A stretch of DNA of 64,000 bases from Allofrancisella inopinata (GCF_012222965.1 NZ_CP038241.1:434001-498000), one strand, 5' to 3'. Shown: positions 29,499 to 39,398, counted from the first letter of the stretch. Notes: generated by a model from the sequence alone, not told the origin. Translations and numbers: made by a program.

Positions 29499-30236
29499 AT
29501 GTCAGAAAACCAAAAAGACGAATATATAGAAATATCTATAACTGATTTATTGATTAAGTTATGGCGTAATAAGCTTATATTTGTTGCAGTTTTAGTGATA
29601 GGTTTAATTGCAAGTAGCCTATTTATAGCTAATAAGAACTATAATAAGTATACTTATACAGCTACTATAAGCTTACCAATAAATAGTGGTGGCATGGTTT
29701 TGGTAGATAGTAAAGATATTCAGCAAATATTTAGCGATTATAATGCTGGTGTGGGTGATTTATTAGGCTTTGTTGTTAATACGAGTAACAAATATATATT
29801 TGATGTAAGTTATACATCTAGTAATCTCGTTGAAAGAAAAGTTTTAGATATGAAAGTCAACGATTTTGCTAAATTTTTAAATAATTCTGATGTATTGCTT
29901 AGAGCTAAAATGCAATACGTCCTTTCATTAGACAGTGCTGACCAGCATATAGCATTTTTAACTGATAAGCTAAAAACCTTAAAGGCTAAAGATAGCACAG
30001 AGTCAGTAGGATTAGTAACATTGCAAGATAAGCTAATAGAATATGATTTCTTGAAACAACAAGCTGAGCTTAATTTAAAGAAAGCTGACTTTGTAGTAAA
30101 TGAAACTTACTTAGACTATAGTATACAGAGTAAAAACAAATATATCCTTATTGCCTTAGTCTTAAGCCTTATCTTGTCAGTGTTTAGCACTTTAGGAGTT
30201 GATTATATTAGAGAAAAATTCTTTAGAAAAAAATAA
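29499..30236 (+). CDS. wzz: Wzz-like polysaccharide chain-length regulator
   Basis: Inner-membrane co-polymerase-family protein that would set O-antigen chain length together with Wzy. The 245 residues show the two-TM topology: a cytoplasmic start (EYIEISITDLLIKLWRNK), TM1 about 27-48, a periplasmic region with a Leu-rich helical part, and TM2 about 214-233 ending near a positively charged tail. It lies 12 nt after icd and 4 nt before hrpA, so it is physically split from the polysaccharide cluster (starting at 34.3 kb) by hrpA. Confidence 0.82.
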   Translation: MSENQKDEYIEISITDLLIKLWRNKLIFVAVLVIGLIASSLFIANKNYNKYTYTATISLPINSGGMVLVDSKDIQQIFSDYNAGVGDLLGFVVNTSNKYIFDVSYTSSNLVERKVLDMKVNDFAKFLNNSDVLLRAKMQYVLSLDSADQHIAFLTDKLKTLKAKDSTESVGLVTLQDKLIEYDFLKQQAELNLKKADFVVNETYLDYSIQSKNKYILIALVLSLILSVFSTLGVDYIREKFFRKK

Positions 30237-30240
30237 ACGA

Positions 30241-33200
30241 ATGAATTGTTTTAGTCTTTTAAACAAAATCCCAACGAAACTACGTAGTAAGTATATTTCA
30301 ATCCTTAAAAATAAAAAGATTGGTCATAATAACTTAGCTAAAGAGTTAGAAGCATTAGCTCAAGAAATAGAGCAAAAAAAACTCCCTGAAATTACTTATC
30401 CACATCTTCCTGTAGCTGAAAAAGTTGCTGATATAAAAAAAATGATCCAAGAAAACCAGGTAATAGTAGTAGCTGGGGAGACAGGTTCAGGTAAATCAAC
30501 ACAGTTGCCCAAAATATGTTTGGACTTAGGCTTAGGTAAAAGAGGGCTGATTGGTCATACTCAACCACGCAGGTTAGCCGCCAGATCAATTGCTGCTAGG
30601 GTCGCCACAGAGATAGGAGATCAATCAAAAGTCTCTTATAAGATTCGTTTTTCAGATCACACTGATGAAAACACCTTAATAAAAGTAATGACTGATGGGG
30701 TGCTTTTAGCTGAAATTAAGAATGATAAATATTTTTCTCAATATGAAGTAATAATTATTGATGAAGCACATGAAAGAAGTTTAAATATTGATTTTTTACT
30801 AGGGTGTATAAAGAAGGTTCTACCTTTTAGACCTGATTTAAAAGTTATTATTACTTCAGCAACTATAGATCACCAAAAGTTTATTAATTATTTTCCAAAA
30901 GCTAAAGATATTATTATTGGTGGTAGAACTTATCCTGTAGAAATACGCTATCAAAATGATGAGGCTTTTGAGGATTTTTCTTTACAAGAAAAAATTCTTT
31001 ATGCAGTTGAGGAGCTAGGCCAAGGTGATATTTTAGTATTTTTACCAACAGAAAGAGATATTCATGAAACTTTAACATACTTAAATAAACAAAATCTTAG
31101 ATTCACAGAGGTGTTACCTTTATTTTCTAGATTATCGAATAAAGATCAAAATAAAATTTTCAATCCTGATGGTTCTACACGCAGAATTATTTTAGCCACA
31201 AACGTAGCTGAAACATCTCTAACGGTACCAGGAATAAAATACGTAATAGACTCTGGTTTAGCTAGAGTTAGTAGGTATAGCTATCGTACCAAGGTGCAAC
31301 GTTTACCAATAGAAAAAATCTCCCAAGCTAGTGCAAACCAAAGAGCTGGTCGTTGTGGTAGATTGTCGGCGGGTATATGTATTAGGCTTTATAGTGAGGA
31401 TGATTTTTTATCTAGAAAAGAGTTTACAGACCCTGAGATTTTACGCACAAATTTAGCTTCTGTTATTTTACAGATGTTATTTTTGAAATTAGGTAATATT
31501 CAAGATTTCCCATTTATTGATCCTCCAGATTCTAGATTTGTAAAAGATGGATTTAAACTATTATTTGAACTACAAGCTATTTCTGAACCTAAATTTTCAA
31601 ACTCTAAAATCACAGCCGATGGCCTAAAAATGGCTATTATGCCTTTAGACCCTAAATTGGCTAAGATAGTAATAGAAGGTCATAGGCAAAATTGTTTAAA
31701 AGAAGTTATATCAATAGCGAGTTTTTTAAGTGTTCAAGATCCTAGAGAAAGACCTCTAAATTTTCAGCAAAAAGCAGATGAAGCACATGGCGTTGATAAA
31801 GATAAATCTTCAGATTTTATAGCTATTTTAAATTTAGCAAATAGGCTTAATTTAGAGCTTAAAGAGTTATCTAATAAAGAGAAAAAAGAGTATTTCAGAA
31901 GAAATTTTATATCTCCAGTTAGGTTTAACGAATGGAGTGATATTTATAGGCAAATTGTTGAAGTTATACATGGTTTTAAGTGGAAGCTCAATAATGCCGT
32001 TATTCTAAAACAAAATATTCGTCATTCCGGACTTGATCCAGAATCTTTTGAGCATAGAGATCAAAGCCAGGATAGTGAGATCCTGAAACAAGTTCAGGAT
32101 GATAATAGTGCTGTTGTGGTTAAGCATGAAAACCTACACAAAGCTATAGCTAGTGGTTTTTTAAGTAATATTGGTAAAATCCATGAAGGAGCAGAGTATT
32201 TAGGAGCCAGAGGTCTAAAGTTTTTTATATTCCCAGGCTCATCACAATTTAAGAAAAAACCAAAATGGATTTTAAGTTCAGAAATCGTTGAAACTACAAA
32301 AACATATGCAAGAAATGTTGCAAGCATTGAACCGGAGTGGCTAGAGGGTTTAGCTAAACATTTGATTAAAAAACATTATGAGGAACCAGTTTGGAGCAAA
32401 AAACATAGATCTGTAATTGTTAATGAAAGGGTAACACTTTATGGACTAGAAATAATTTCTAAAAGATCAGTACAATACTCAAGGATAAATCCACAGCATG
32501 CTAGAGAAATTTTTATTCGTGAAGCTTTGGTTAATGGTGATTTTGAAAGTAAAGCATATTTTTACAATAAGAACCTTGAATTAATAAGCCAAATAGAAGA
32601 CCTTGAGAGTAAGTCACGTAGGAAAGATATTCTAGTTGATGAACCGCAAATGTATCAGCATTATGATAATATAATTCCTGAAAATGTTTGTGATGGTGTA
32701 AGTTTTGATAAATGGCTTAAGAATATATCTAAAGAAGTGCAGCAAAAATTTGTCTTTGACTTGGAAAGTTTGATGCAGCGTGATGCTAAAGATATCACAC
32801 AACACAAATATCCCGATGTTCTAACTATTGGCGATATGCATTTGCCATTGGAATATCATTTTAACCCTTTGGATGAAAGAGACGGTGCAACTGTTACTCT
32901 GCCACTTATTTTTTTAAATGAAGTCAACCCAGTAGTGTTGGAGTGGGGAGTATATGGTTTTTTATATGACAAAATCGTTGCTTTATTAAGAGCTTTACCC
33001 AAAAATATCCGTAAGAATTGTGTTCCTGTACCAACCTACGCTCAGGCTATATTTGAGTCTATAGATTTTGAAAAAGATAGATATAAACCACTAAAAGTAG
33101 TCATAGCAAAACATATAACTAGGATAGTTGGTTTTGTTGTTGACGAGAGTGTTTGGGAAAATGAAGAGTTGGATAAATATCTTATTTTAAATATAAAAAT

Positions 33201-34263
33201 TGTTGATGAAATAGGTAAGGTTTTAGCTATAGATAAAGACCTTGATAAGTTAAAACTTAAGTTTAAAGATTTTGTGTATAAATCTAATAAACAGTTTGAT
33301 GATAAAGTTTACTATGATTGGGATTTTGGCGATATAGCCCACCAGCAGAAAATTAAAGAATATGGCATAGATGTTAGAGTTTATAATTGCCTAGAAGAGT
33401 TTAAAGATGGTGTTAGGCTTTCTTATAAGGCAACACAGCAAGAAGCAAACTTATGTATGAAAAAAGCTTTAATTAGATTAGTCAAATTAAGACTACAAAA
33501 CCGATTAGCAAAAAGTATTAAAAGCAATGATTTGGCTAGCCTATCTATGTCAATGAAGCTTAAAGATTCAAATGATAAGGTAATGACTAAAGTTATAGAT
33601 TTAAGTTTTTTTGATATTAAAAAGCAAGCTAATAACGTTGTCATTCCGGACTCCGATCCGGAATCTTTTGATTCTGATGATAATACTAAAAATAGTAATG
33701 AGATCCTGAATCAAGTTCAGGATGACAGGAGAGGGGATGTATTTGGCTTACCATATACAAAACAAGCATTTGAATCGTTTTATAATAGGGGGCTAGAGAG
33801 CTTCACAACTAATAAAAATAAAGTAGAGTTATTATTTATAGAGATTGTCAAAGCAAAGGACCAGCTTGATAAGAAGCTTAATGTTAAAAAAATACCTCTA
33901 AACTTTATTCAACTATATGCAGATATAAAAAATGAGTTAGATAAGTTATTCACGGATGATTTTTTATCTGCTCCTTTAATTTATTTACAAAGATATAAGT
34001 ATTATATCCAAGCTTTAGGTAATAGATTAGAAAAAGCCAAAGCAAATTTACAAAGAGATAGAGCTTATCAAATAGAAGTTGATGAGTTAGAAAATAAATT
34101 AGCAAAAAAAATATCTAGTAAACCATATGGTGTAAGCTCTGAGGTTGTTATTAAAGCAACTTTCTTGATAAAAGAGCTATGGATATCTTGGTATCTACAA
34201 GATGTTAAAACCATAGAGTCAGTTTCTTATAAGAAAATAGCAGATTTTATCTCCAGATTGTAG
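30241..34263 (+). CDS. hrpA: DEAH-box ATP-dependent RNA helicase HrpA
   Basis: Large RNA helicase (ribosome/mRNA processing family). I use the ATG at 30241; a longer frame from 30199 overlaps wzz and lacks family support. The 1340 residues contain GETGSGKST (Walker A), IIDEAHERS, TSATID, ATNVAETSLT and QRAGRCGR, then the helicase-associated and C-terminal HrpA domains. It carries two in-frame insertions, residues about 594-621 and 1134-1162. Each is encoded by a palindromic element and reads ...DPESF...EIL(K/N)QVQDD. Both lie outside the helicase core, so activity may survive. Very unusual for a conserved gene. Confidence 0.95.
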   Translation: MNCFSLLNKIPTKLRSKYISILKNKKIGHNNLAKELEALAQEIEQKKLPEITYPHLPVAEKVADIKKMIQENQVIVVAGETGSGKSTQLPKICLDLGLGKRGLIGHTQPRRLAARSIAARVATEIGDQSKVSYKIRFSDHTDENTLIKVMTDGVLLAEIKNDKYFSQYEVIIIDEAHERSLNIDFLLGCIKKVLPFRPDLKVIITSATIDHQKFINYFPKAKDIIIGGRTYPVEIRYQNDEAFEDFSLQEKILYAVEELGQGDILVFLPTERDIHETLTYLNKQNLRFTEVLPLFSRLSNKDQNKIFNPDGSTRRIILATNVAETSLTVPGIKYVIDSGLARVSRYSYRTKVQRLPIEKISQASANQRAGRCGRLSAGICIRLYSEDDFLSRKEFTDPEILRTNLASVILQMLFLKLGNIQDFPFIDPPDSRFVKDGFKLLFELQAISEPKFSNSKITADGLKMAIMPLDPKLAKIVIEGHRQNCLKEVISIASFLSVQDPRERPLNFQQKADEAHGVDKDKSSDFIAILNLANRLNLELKELSNKEKKEYFRRNFISPVRFNEWSDIYRQIVEVIHGFKWKLNNAVILKQNIRHSGLDPESFEHRDQSQDSEILKQVQDDNSAVVVKHENLHKAIASGFLSNIGKIHEGAEYLGARGLKFFIFPGSSQFKKKPKWILSSEIVETTKTYARNVASIEPEWLEGLAKHLIKKHYEEPVWSKKHRSVIVNERVTLYGLEIISKRSVQYSRINPQHAREIFIREALVNGDFESKAYFYNKNLELISQIEDLESKSRRKDILVDEPQMYQHYDNIIPENVCDGVSFDKWLKNISKEVQQKFVFDLESLMQRDAKDITQHKYPDVLTIGDMHLPLEYHFNPLDERDGATVTLPLIFLNEVNPVVLEWGVYGFLYDKIVALLRALPKNIRKNCVPVPTYAQAIFESIDFEKDRYKPLKVVIAKHITRIVGFVVDESVWENEELDKYLILNIKIVDEIGKVLAIDKDLDKLKLKFKDFVYKSNKQFDDKVYYDWDFGDIAHQQKIKEYGIDVRVYNCLEEFKDGVRLSYKATQQEANLCMKKALIRLVKLRLQNRLAKSIKSNDLASLSMSMKLKDSNDKVMTKVIDLSFFDIKKQANNVVIPDSDPESFDSDDNTKNSNEILNQVQDDRRGDVFGLPYTKQAFESFYNRGLESFTTNKNKVELLFIEIVKAKDQLDKKLNVKKIPLNFIQLYADIKNELDKLFTDDFLSAPLIYLQRYKYYIQALGNRLEKAKANLQRDRAYQIEVDELENKLAKKISSKPYGVSSEVVIKATFLIKELWISWYLQDVKTIESVSYKKIADFISRL
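32021..32104 (+). repeat. in-frame palindromic element 1 in hrpA
   Basis: About 84 nt beginning GTCATTCCGG and ending AAGTTCAGGAT. It contains two hairpin halves: TTCCGGA...TCCAGAA and ATCCTGAA...TTCAGGAT. It encodes HSGLDPESF...SEILKQVQDD within HrpA. This type of ORF-invading palindromic element is known from Rickettsia and others; the second hrpA copy is at 33640. Confidence 0.88.
33640..33726 (+). repeat. in-frame palindromic element 2 in hrpA
   Basis: An 87-nt element (29 codons) starting GTCATTCCGGA and ending CAGGATGAC, with hairpins TTCCGGA...TCCGGAA and ATCCTGAA...TTCAGGAT and closing GTCAT/ATGAC ends. It enters the reading frame one base differently from element 1 (VIPDSDPES against HSGLDPES), and a one-base length change restores the same downstream frame. 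Confidence 0.88.
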
Positions 34264-34323
34264 TTTAGAAAACTTAAGTTTGTTGCTATAATCCACTTTA
34301 CGCTTTTTGTATATTTTAGTCTT

Positions 34324-36072
34324 ATGTTATTTCTGCGAGATAAGAGATTACTCAATTTTTTAGTAGTAATATTTTTAAGTTTTATAACAATAAGTTGGAC
34401 TTTTTACATTTTTAAAAAACCTGTAGGTTTATGCTTTTTTTATTTTTTTATACTCATGGTCTGTTTAAGGTGTTTGTTTTCTTTATTGTTATTTAGAGAT
34501 TATATAGCTAGTTGGCGTAAATCTACACAAAAGACATTTTTACGAAAAATTTTTGTCAACACACCAGTTTTTATAATTGTAGCGGTATTATTTTATCAAA
34601 AAATACCATTTGCTATGATATTTTCAGAGTTTTTATTCTATTTATTATTGATGAATATAAGCGTGTATTCTTATTGGTATCTTACAAATAGAAGTTTTAT
34701 AGCAAAAACAAAAAATGTTGTTATTTATGGTGCTGGTAATGCTGGTACCACAATAGCGCAGGAATTTGCAGGTACAGAATATAAAGTTAAATGCTTTGTT
34801 GATGATAAAGAGTCTTTACAAAAGCGTAGTATAGATGGAAGAAAGGTTTTATCTAGAGCACAGTTAAAACAGAAGTTACTTTCTCATAAGTTTGATTTAC
34901 TAGTTATTGCGTTGCCAAGTACAGCAAATAAAGTTATAAAAGAAATTTACAAGGATTTAGATAAGGATTTTAAACAAATTAAAATCATGCCATCTTTGGA
35001 AAATATACTTCAAGATAAAAGCTTTATGTCACAATTAAAGCCAGTTTCTGTTTATGATCTGCTGTCGCGAGACTCTAAAAATTTAGATACTCAGAGTATT
35101 TCTAATTTTATAGAAAATAAAACAATTTTGGTTACAGGTGCCGGTGGAAGTATAGGTTCTGAAATTGTCAGACAATGTATAAAATATAAAGCAAAGCAAC
35201 TAATTTTATTAGATCACAGTGAGTTTAACTTATATAAAATCACAGAAGAATGTGAGCCAGCTAATATTAGAAGTGTGCTTTGTTCAGTATGTGATAAAAA
35301 AGACCTAGAAAAAGTTTTTGAAAAGCATTCGCCGCAAATAGTATTTCATGCTGCAGCGTATAAACATGTACCAATAGTTGAGGAAAATATTAGTAAGGCA
35401 ATACACAATAATATTCTAGGCACTAAAAATACTATAGATTTAGCTATAGAATATAAAGTAGAATCTTTTATTCTTATATCCACTGATAAGGCTGTTCGCC
35501 CTACTAATGTTATGGGTGCTACAAAGCGGATTTGTGAGTTGTATTTACAAAATGTAGACTTCAAAAAAACTAAGCTTGCTGCAGTTAGATTCGGAAACGT
35601 TTTAGGTAGTAGTGGTAGTGTGATACCAAAGTTTGAGCGACAAATTAGAAATGGTGGGCCTCTGACAGTTACACATCCTGAAATTACAAGATACTTTATG
35701 TTAATACCAGAAGCATGTGAGCTTGTGCTTCAAGCAGGAGCTATAGCAAAAAATTCTGAAGTTTTTGTTTTAGACATGGGAAAACCTGTTAAAATAATAG
35801 AGCTTGCTAAGCAATTTAAAAAATTAGCTGGAAGAGAAGATATAGAAATTAAAATCACAGGTTTAAGACCAGGTGAAAAACTCTATGAAGAATTACTTAT
35901 AGATGAGAACGATATTAGAACAGACTATAAAGATATATTTATAGGTAGAAAAACTTTTTATGATATCAATATTTTGAATACAGATATAAATTTATTAATG
36001 GAAGAGAGCTCTGATAAAGTTGAAATATTGAAGAAAATTGTGCCAGAGTTTGAGCATAGACTTAATAATTAA
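34324..36072 (+). CDS. wbtA: membrane nucleotide-sugar 4,6-dehydratase, WbtA/WbpM family
   Basis: Likely makes the first keto-sugar of the O-antigen pathway (UDP-GlcNAc 4,6-dehydratase family; the F. tularensis homologue is named WbtA). The 582 residues have four predicted TM helices in the first 120, a Rossmann-like domain (VVIYGAGNAGTTIA, about 135-148), and the catalytic SDR domain (ILVTGAGGSIGSEIVRQ) with STDKAVRPTNVMGATKR, where the Met variant of the usual Tyr is normal for the FlaA1/WbpM type. First gene of the polysaccharide cluster. Confidence 0.9.
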   Translation: MLFLRDKRLLNFLVVIFLSFITISWTFYIFKKPVGLCFFYFFILMVCLRCLFSLLLFRDYIASWRKSTQKTFLRKIFVNTPVFIIVAVLFYQKIPFAMIFSEFLFYLLLMNISVYSYWYLTNRSFIAKTKNVVIYGAGNAGTTIAQEFAGTEYKVKCFVDDKESLQKRSIDGRKVLSRAQLKQKLLSHKFDLLVIALPSTANKVIKEIYKDLDKDFKQIKIMPSLENILQDKSFMSQLKPVSVYDLLSRDSKNLDTQSISNFIENKTILVTGAGGSIGSEIVRQCIKYKAKQLILLDHSEFNLYKITEECEPANIRSVLCSVCDKKDLEKVFEKHSPQIVFHAAAYKHVPIVEENISKAIHNNILGTKNTIDLAIEYKVESFILISTDKAVRPTNVMGATKRICELYLQNVDFKKTKLAAVRFGNVLGSSGSVIPKFERQIRNGGPLTVTHPEITRYFMLIPEACELVLQAGAIAKNSEVFVLDMGKPVKIIELAKQFKKLAGREDIEIKITGLRPGEKLYEELLIDENDIRTDYKDIFIGRKTFYDINILNTDINLLMEESSDKVEILKKIVPEFEHRLNN

Positions 36073-36151
36073 TTATAATGCAATACTGTTGTTGATTATC
36101 CGGATAAGCAGCATTATAATAGTTTATTATCCAAGCATGATGGTGTAGGTA

Positions 36152-37306
36152 ATGTATTATAGTAGAGCTATTAATCTTGTTGAGTTATTAGCAAAAAAAT
36201 CATTTTTTCTGTTTGGTCCAAGAGCAACAGGTAAGTCATCTTTGATTAGAAACACTTTTCCGAAAGAAACTTTGATCATCAATCTACTAAGAAGTGAATT
36301 ATATTTAGAGCTAAGTGCAAAACCTCATCATCTAGAACACATGATAGCTGCATATAGCTATCCTGATGTGGTAGTTATTGATGAAATTCAAAAAATTCCC
36401 ATGCTCTTAAATGAGGCGCATCGTTTAATAGAAGAAAAAGGTATCCGCTTTTTACTAACTGGCAGTAGTGCTAGGACTTTAAGACGCAAACATCAAAATT
36501 TATTAGCTGGAAGGGCAAGACAAGCAGAATTGTTTCCACTTACAAGTTTTGAAATTACAGATTTTAATTTAGAGCGATATTTAAGATATGGCGGTCTTCC
36601 AGCGATTTATTTAAGTGATGAGCCAGAGGAAGACTTAGACGCATATATAGGTACATACCTAAAAGAGGAGATACAGATAGAAGCTTCTGTACGAAATATA
36701 CCAGGTTTTAGTCGTTTTTTGCAAACAGCTGCACTGACGTCTGGACAGATGCTTAATTTTACCAATATTGGTAGTGATGTAGGGTTGCCACCATCAACGG
36801 TTAGAGAATATTATCATATTCTTGAAGATACATTTGTTGGATTTTTGTTACCTGCATATACAAAAACGATAAAGCGTAAAGCTATTAGTACTGCGAAATT
36901 TTATTTTTTTGATACTGGGGTTAGAAATGCGTTGATTGGTCTTAAGTCTATTCCAAAACAGTCAGAAATTTATGGTCAATTATTTGAGCATTTTATCATT
37001 ATAGAGCTACGTACATATTTAAGTTATCGTAGGCTAAATAAAGTTCTATCTTATTGGCGATCAAAGCATGGGCAAGAAGTTGATTGTATTATTGGTGATG
37101 AAATTGCATTAGAAATTAAAGCAACCGATGCGATAAAAGATAAACACTACAAGGGTTTACTGGTGTTTGCTGAAGAAGGATTGTGCCAGCGATATATTAT
37201 AGTTAGCCATGATCCTGTTAGGCGGAAATTTAAAAATATCGAAACTATATTTTGGCGAGATTTTTTGAATGAGCTGTGGCACGGTGAAATATTGAATGTT
37301 GAATGA
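36152..37306 (+). CDS. AAA-type ATPase with DUF4143-like C-terminus
   Basis: 384-residue soluble ATPase. Walker A is FLFGPRATGKSSLI, Walker B VVVIDEIQKIP, sensor LLTGSSART. The C-terminal part includes GQEVDCIIGDEIALEIKA, a PD-(D/E)xK-like nuclease pattern seen in this family. The biological role of these ATPases is not known; they often sit in mobile or defence DNA. It interrupts the polysaccharide cluster between wbtA and the wbtB-like gene on the same strand. A TATAAT just upstream (about 36115) suggests its own promoter. Confidence 0.85.
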   Translation: MYYSRAINLVELLAKKSFFLFGPRATGKSSLIRNTFPKETLIINLLRSELYLELSAKPHHLEHMIAAYSYPDVVVIDEIQKIPMLLNEAHRLIEEKGIRFLLTGSSARTLRRKHQNLLAGRARQAELFPLTSFEITDFNLERYLRYGGLPAIYLSDEPEEDLDAYIGTYLKEEIQIEASVRNIPGFSRFLQTAALTSGQMLNFTNIGSDVGLPPSTVREYYHILEDTFVGFLLPAYTKTIKRKAISTAKFYFFDTGVRNALIGLKSIPKQSEIYGQLFEHFIIIELRTYLSYRRLNKVLSYWRSKHGQEVDCIIGDEIALEIKATDAIKDKHYKGLLVFAEEGLCQRYIIVSHDPVRRKFKNIETIFWRDFLNELWHGEILNVE

Positions 37307-37565
37307 TGAATTTTTAGTGTTTAATTATGGTTGAAAAATTTAGTGAATGTAATAAAAGGTGACTATATTTACTTACGCAGAATATTAATTCTGTGAACTA
37401 AGTATTAGTATTAACTATAAGATCAAGCTTAAGGCGTATTAATTATAAGTATTCTCAGTCAAGCTAGGATATATTGATATGGTTTAAGGAAGTTTATTTG
37501 CTTATACGCTATATACTAATATATAATAAATAAAATAACAAAATAAACATATGGGTTAATTTAAT

Positions 37566-37850
37566 ATGAGCGATGATAAAAATATCAGTCTAAGTCAGCA
37601 AGAGTATATTAATCTTATGGCTCATAAAATTACTCATGATGTTGTTACTGAAACAAGAGTTGATATAGATAGATTAAGAAATGATGTAGATGCCAAGTTT
37701 AGTGAATTAAAAACTAGTATCAATCAACGCTTTGAGCAAGTTGATAAAAGAGTAGACAGAATGCAAGTGTTCTTATATTGGGTTGTTGGTATTGGTGTCA
37801 CTTCTATTATAGTCCCAATAGCTTTACCTCTTATTAAAACACATTTATAA
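37566..37850 (+). CDS. small coiled-coil protein with C-terminal membrane anchor
   Basis: 94 residues; no named family certain. Residues about 25-65 form a heptad-rich coiled coil (IDRLRNDVDAKFSELKTSINQRFEQVDKRVDRM). Residues about 70-90 form one TM helix (LYWVVGIGVTSIIVPIALPLI). The topology is that of a tail-anchored membrane protein. It sits between the ATPase and the wbtB-like gene, probably a passenger within the polysaccharide cluster. A 259-nt AT-rich gap precedes it with no gene visible. Confidence 0.65.
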   Translation: MSDDKNISLSQQEYINLMAHKITHDVVTETRVDIDRLRNDVDAKFSELKTSINQRFEQVDKRVDRMQVFLYWVVGIGVTSIIVPIALPLIKTHL

Positions 37851-37967
37851 TCAACTCAAGCAGAATAAAGTAAAAAGGATTTTACTTTTTGATTTGAATA
37901 GAATATTAGAAAATTTAAAATCCGGTATACTTGGGTGCTACGAGATTTTGTGTGAGGTTCATTAATA

Positions 37968-38582
37968 ATGTATAAAACCATTAAAAAGTTTTTGGATTTT
38001 TCTCTATCTTTGGTTGGGCTAATAATTTTAAGCCCTATTTTTTTATTTATTATTTTATTTATAAAACTAGACTCAAAAGGACCAATTTTTTTTAAACAAA
38101 AACGCTATGGTAAAAATAAGCAGTTTTTTTATATATATAAGTTTAGAACTATGTATGTTGATACTCCAAAGGATATGCCTACGCATTTATTACAGGATCC
38201 ATCGAAATGTATAACTAAGGTTGGAGGGTTTTTGAGGAAAACATCTTTAGATGAGTTGCCACAAATTATAAATATTCTAAAAGGTGAGATGAGTATCGTG
38301 GGACCGCGTCCTGCATTGTGGAATCAAGATGATTTGATTGCTGAGCGTGATAAATATGGGGCAAATGCTGTGCCTGTGGGACTGACTGGCTGGGCTCAAA
38401 TAAATGGTCGTGATGAATTGTCGATACCTGCTAAAGCCAAGCTTGATGGAGATTATGTCAAAAATAAAAGTACATGGTTTGATTTAAAATGCATTTTTCT
38501 AACAGCATTTTCCGTTTTTGCTAAAAAAGGAGTTGTTGAAGGTGGTACAGGTTCTCTTGGTAAAAAAGAAGATATGAAGTAG
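37968..38582 (+). CDS. wbtB: undecaprenyl-phosphate sugar phosphotransferase, WbtB-like
   Basis: Initiating transferase that would load the first sugar phosphate onto undecaprenyl phosphate at the inner membrane. The 204 residues fit the short catalytic (WbaP C-terminal) form. There is one N-terminal hydrophobic helix (about 11-32), KFRTMYVDTP, LRKTSLDELPQIINILKGEMSIVGPRPA and GLTGWAQINGRD. Length agrees with WbtB of F. tularensis. It is third in order but functionally first for lipid-linked assembly. Confidence 0.9.
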   Translation: MYKTIKKFLDFSLSLVGLIILSPIFLFIILFIKLDSKGPIFFKQKRYGKNKQFFYIYKFRTMYVDTPKDMPTHLLQDPSKCITKVGGFLRKTSLDELPQIINILKGEMSIVGPRPALWNQDDLIAERDKYGANAVPVGLTGWAQINGRDELSIPAKAKLDGDYVKNKSTWFDLKCIFLTAFSVFAKKGVVEGGTGSLGKKEDMK

Positions 38583-38583
38583 G

Positions 38584-39397
38584 ATGAAAAAGAGTCTTAT
38601 GGTACAAAATCAGCAAATTAATATTATCGAAAATGATTATATATCTCTTACTGATATTGCAAAACATAAAGATGAAAAAGAGGCTAACGAAATAATAAGA
38701 AATTGGCTAAGAAATAGAAATACTATAGAATTTTTAGGATTGTGGGAACAACTAAATAATAATGATTTTAAACCTACCGAATTCGATAGGTTTAGAAAAG
38801 AAGCTGGTTTAAATAGTTTTACTATGAGTACTAAAAAATGGTGTGAAAACACTAATGCTAGAGGAATTATAAGCAAGTCTGGTAGATATGGTGGCACTTA
38901 TGCCCATAAAGATATAGCATTTGAGTTTGCGTCATGGGTATCTGTTGAATTTAAACTTTACCTTATTAAAGAATTTCAGAGATTAAAAGATGAAGAAATA
39001 GTAAATCAAAATCTTGATTGGGATATTAAGAGAACTATTGTTAAAATAAACTATCATATCCATACTGATGCAATAAAAAACAACTTAATTCCTATTGATC
39101 TAGCTAAGAATAAAGTTTCATTTATATATGCGAATGAAGCAGATCTTTTAAATTTAGCACTTTTTGGTGTTACAGCGAAGCAATGGAGTGAGCAGAATCC
39201 TGATTTAAAAGGCAATATTAGAGATTATTCATCAAGTGAGCAGTTTGGTTGTATTAGCTAATTTAGAAAATCTAAATGCAGTATTTATAAAGCAAGGAAT
39301 ATCATCACAAGAAAGGTTATTGATGTTAAATAAGGTTGCTATCGAACAGCTAAGTATTCTAACAAAATCTCAAACAAATCGTTTGGAGAAGAAATAG
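38584..39397 (+). pseudogene. KilA-N domain gene with a 3' frameshift
   Basis: Starts 1 nt after the wbtB-like stop. The intact frame (38584-39261, 225 residues) has the phage-type KilA-N DNA-binding domain: DYISLTDIAKHKD, IIRNWLRNRNTIEFL and YAHKDIAFEFASWVSVEFKLYLIKEFQRLK. It stops prematurely at 39259. Dropping one T from the TTT at 39244-39246 continues the protein as EQLVVLANLENLNAVF... to a stop at 39395-39397, just before the next gene, matching the usual KilA-N tail. So this is probably a recent frameshift (or a sequencing error). A mobile-element passenger in the polysaccharide cluster. Confidence 0.82.
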
Positions 39398-39398
39398 T

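Noticed and set aside
30199-30240. Upstream start for hrpA overlapping wzz
   Set aside because: A non-ATG start, no family similarity, and a better ATG at 30241.
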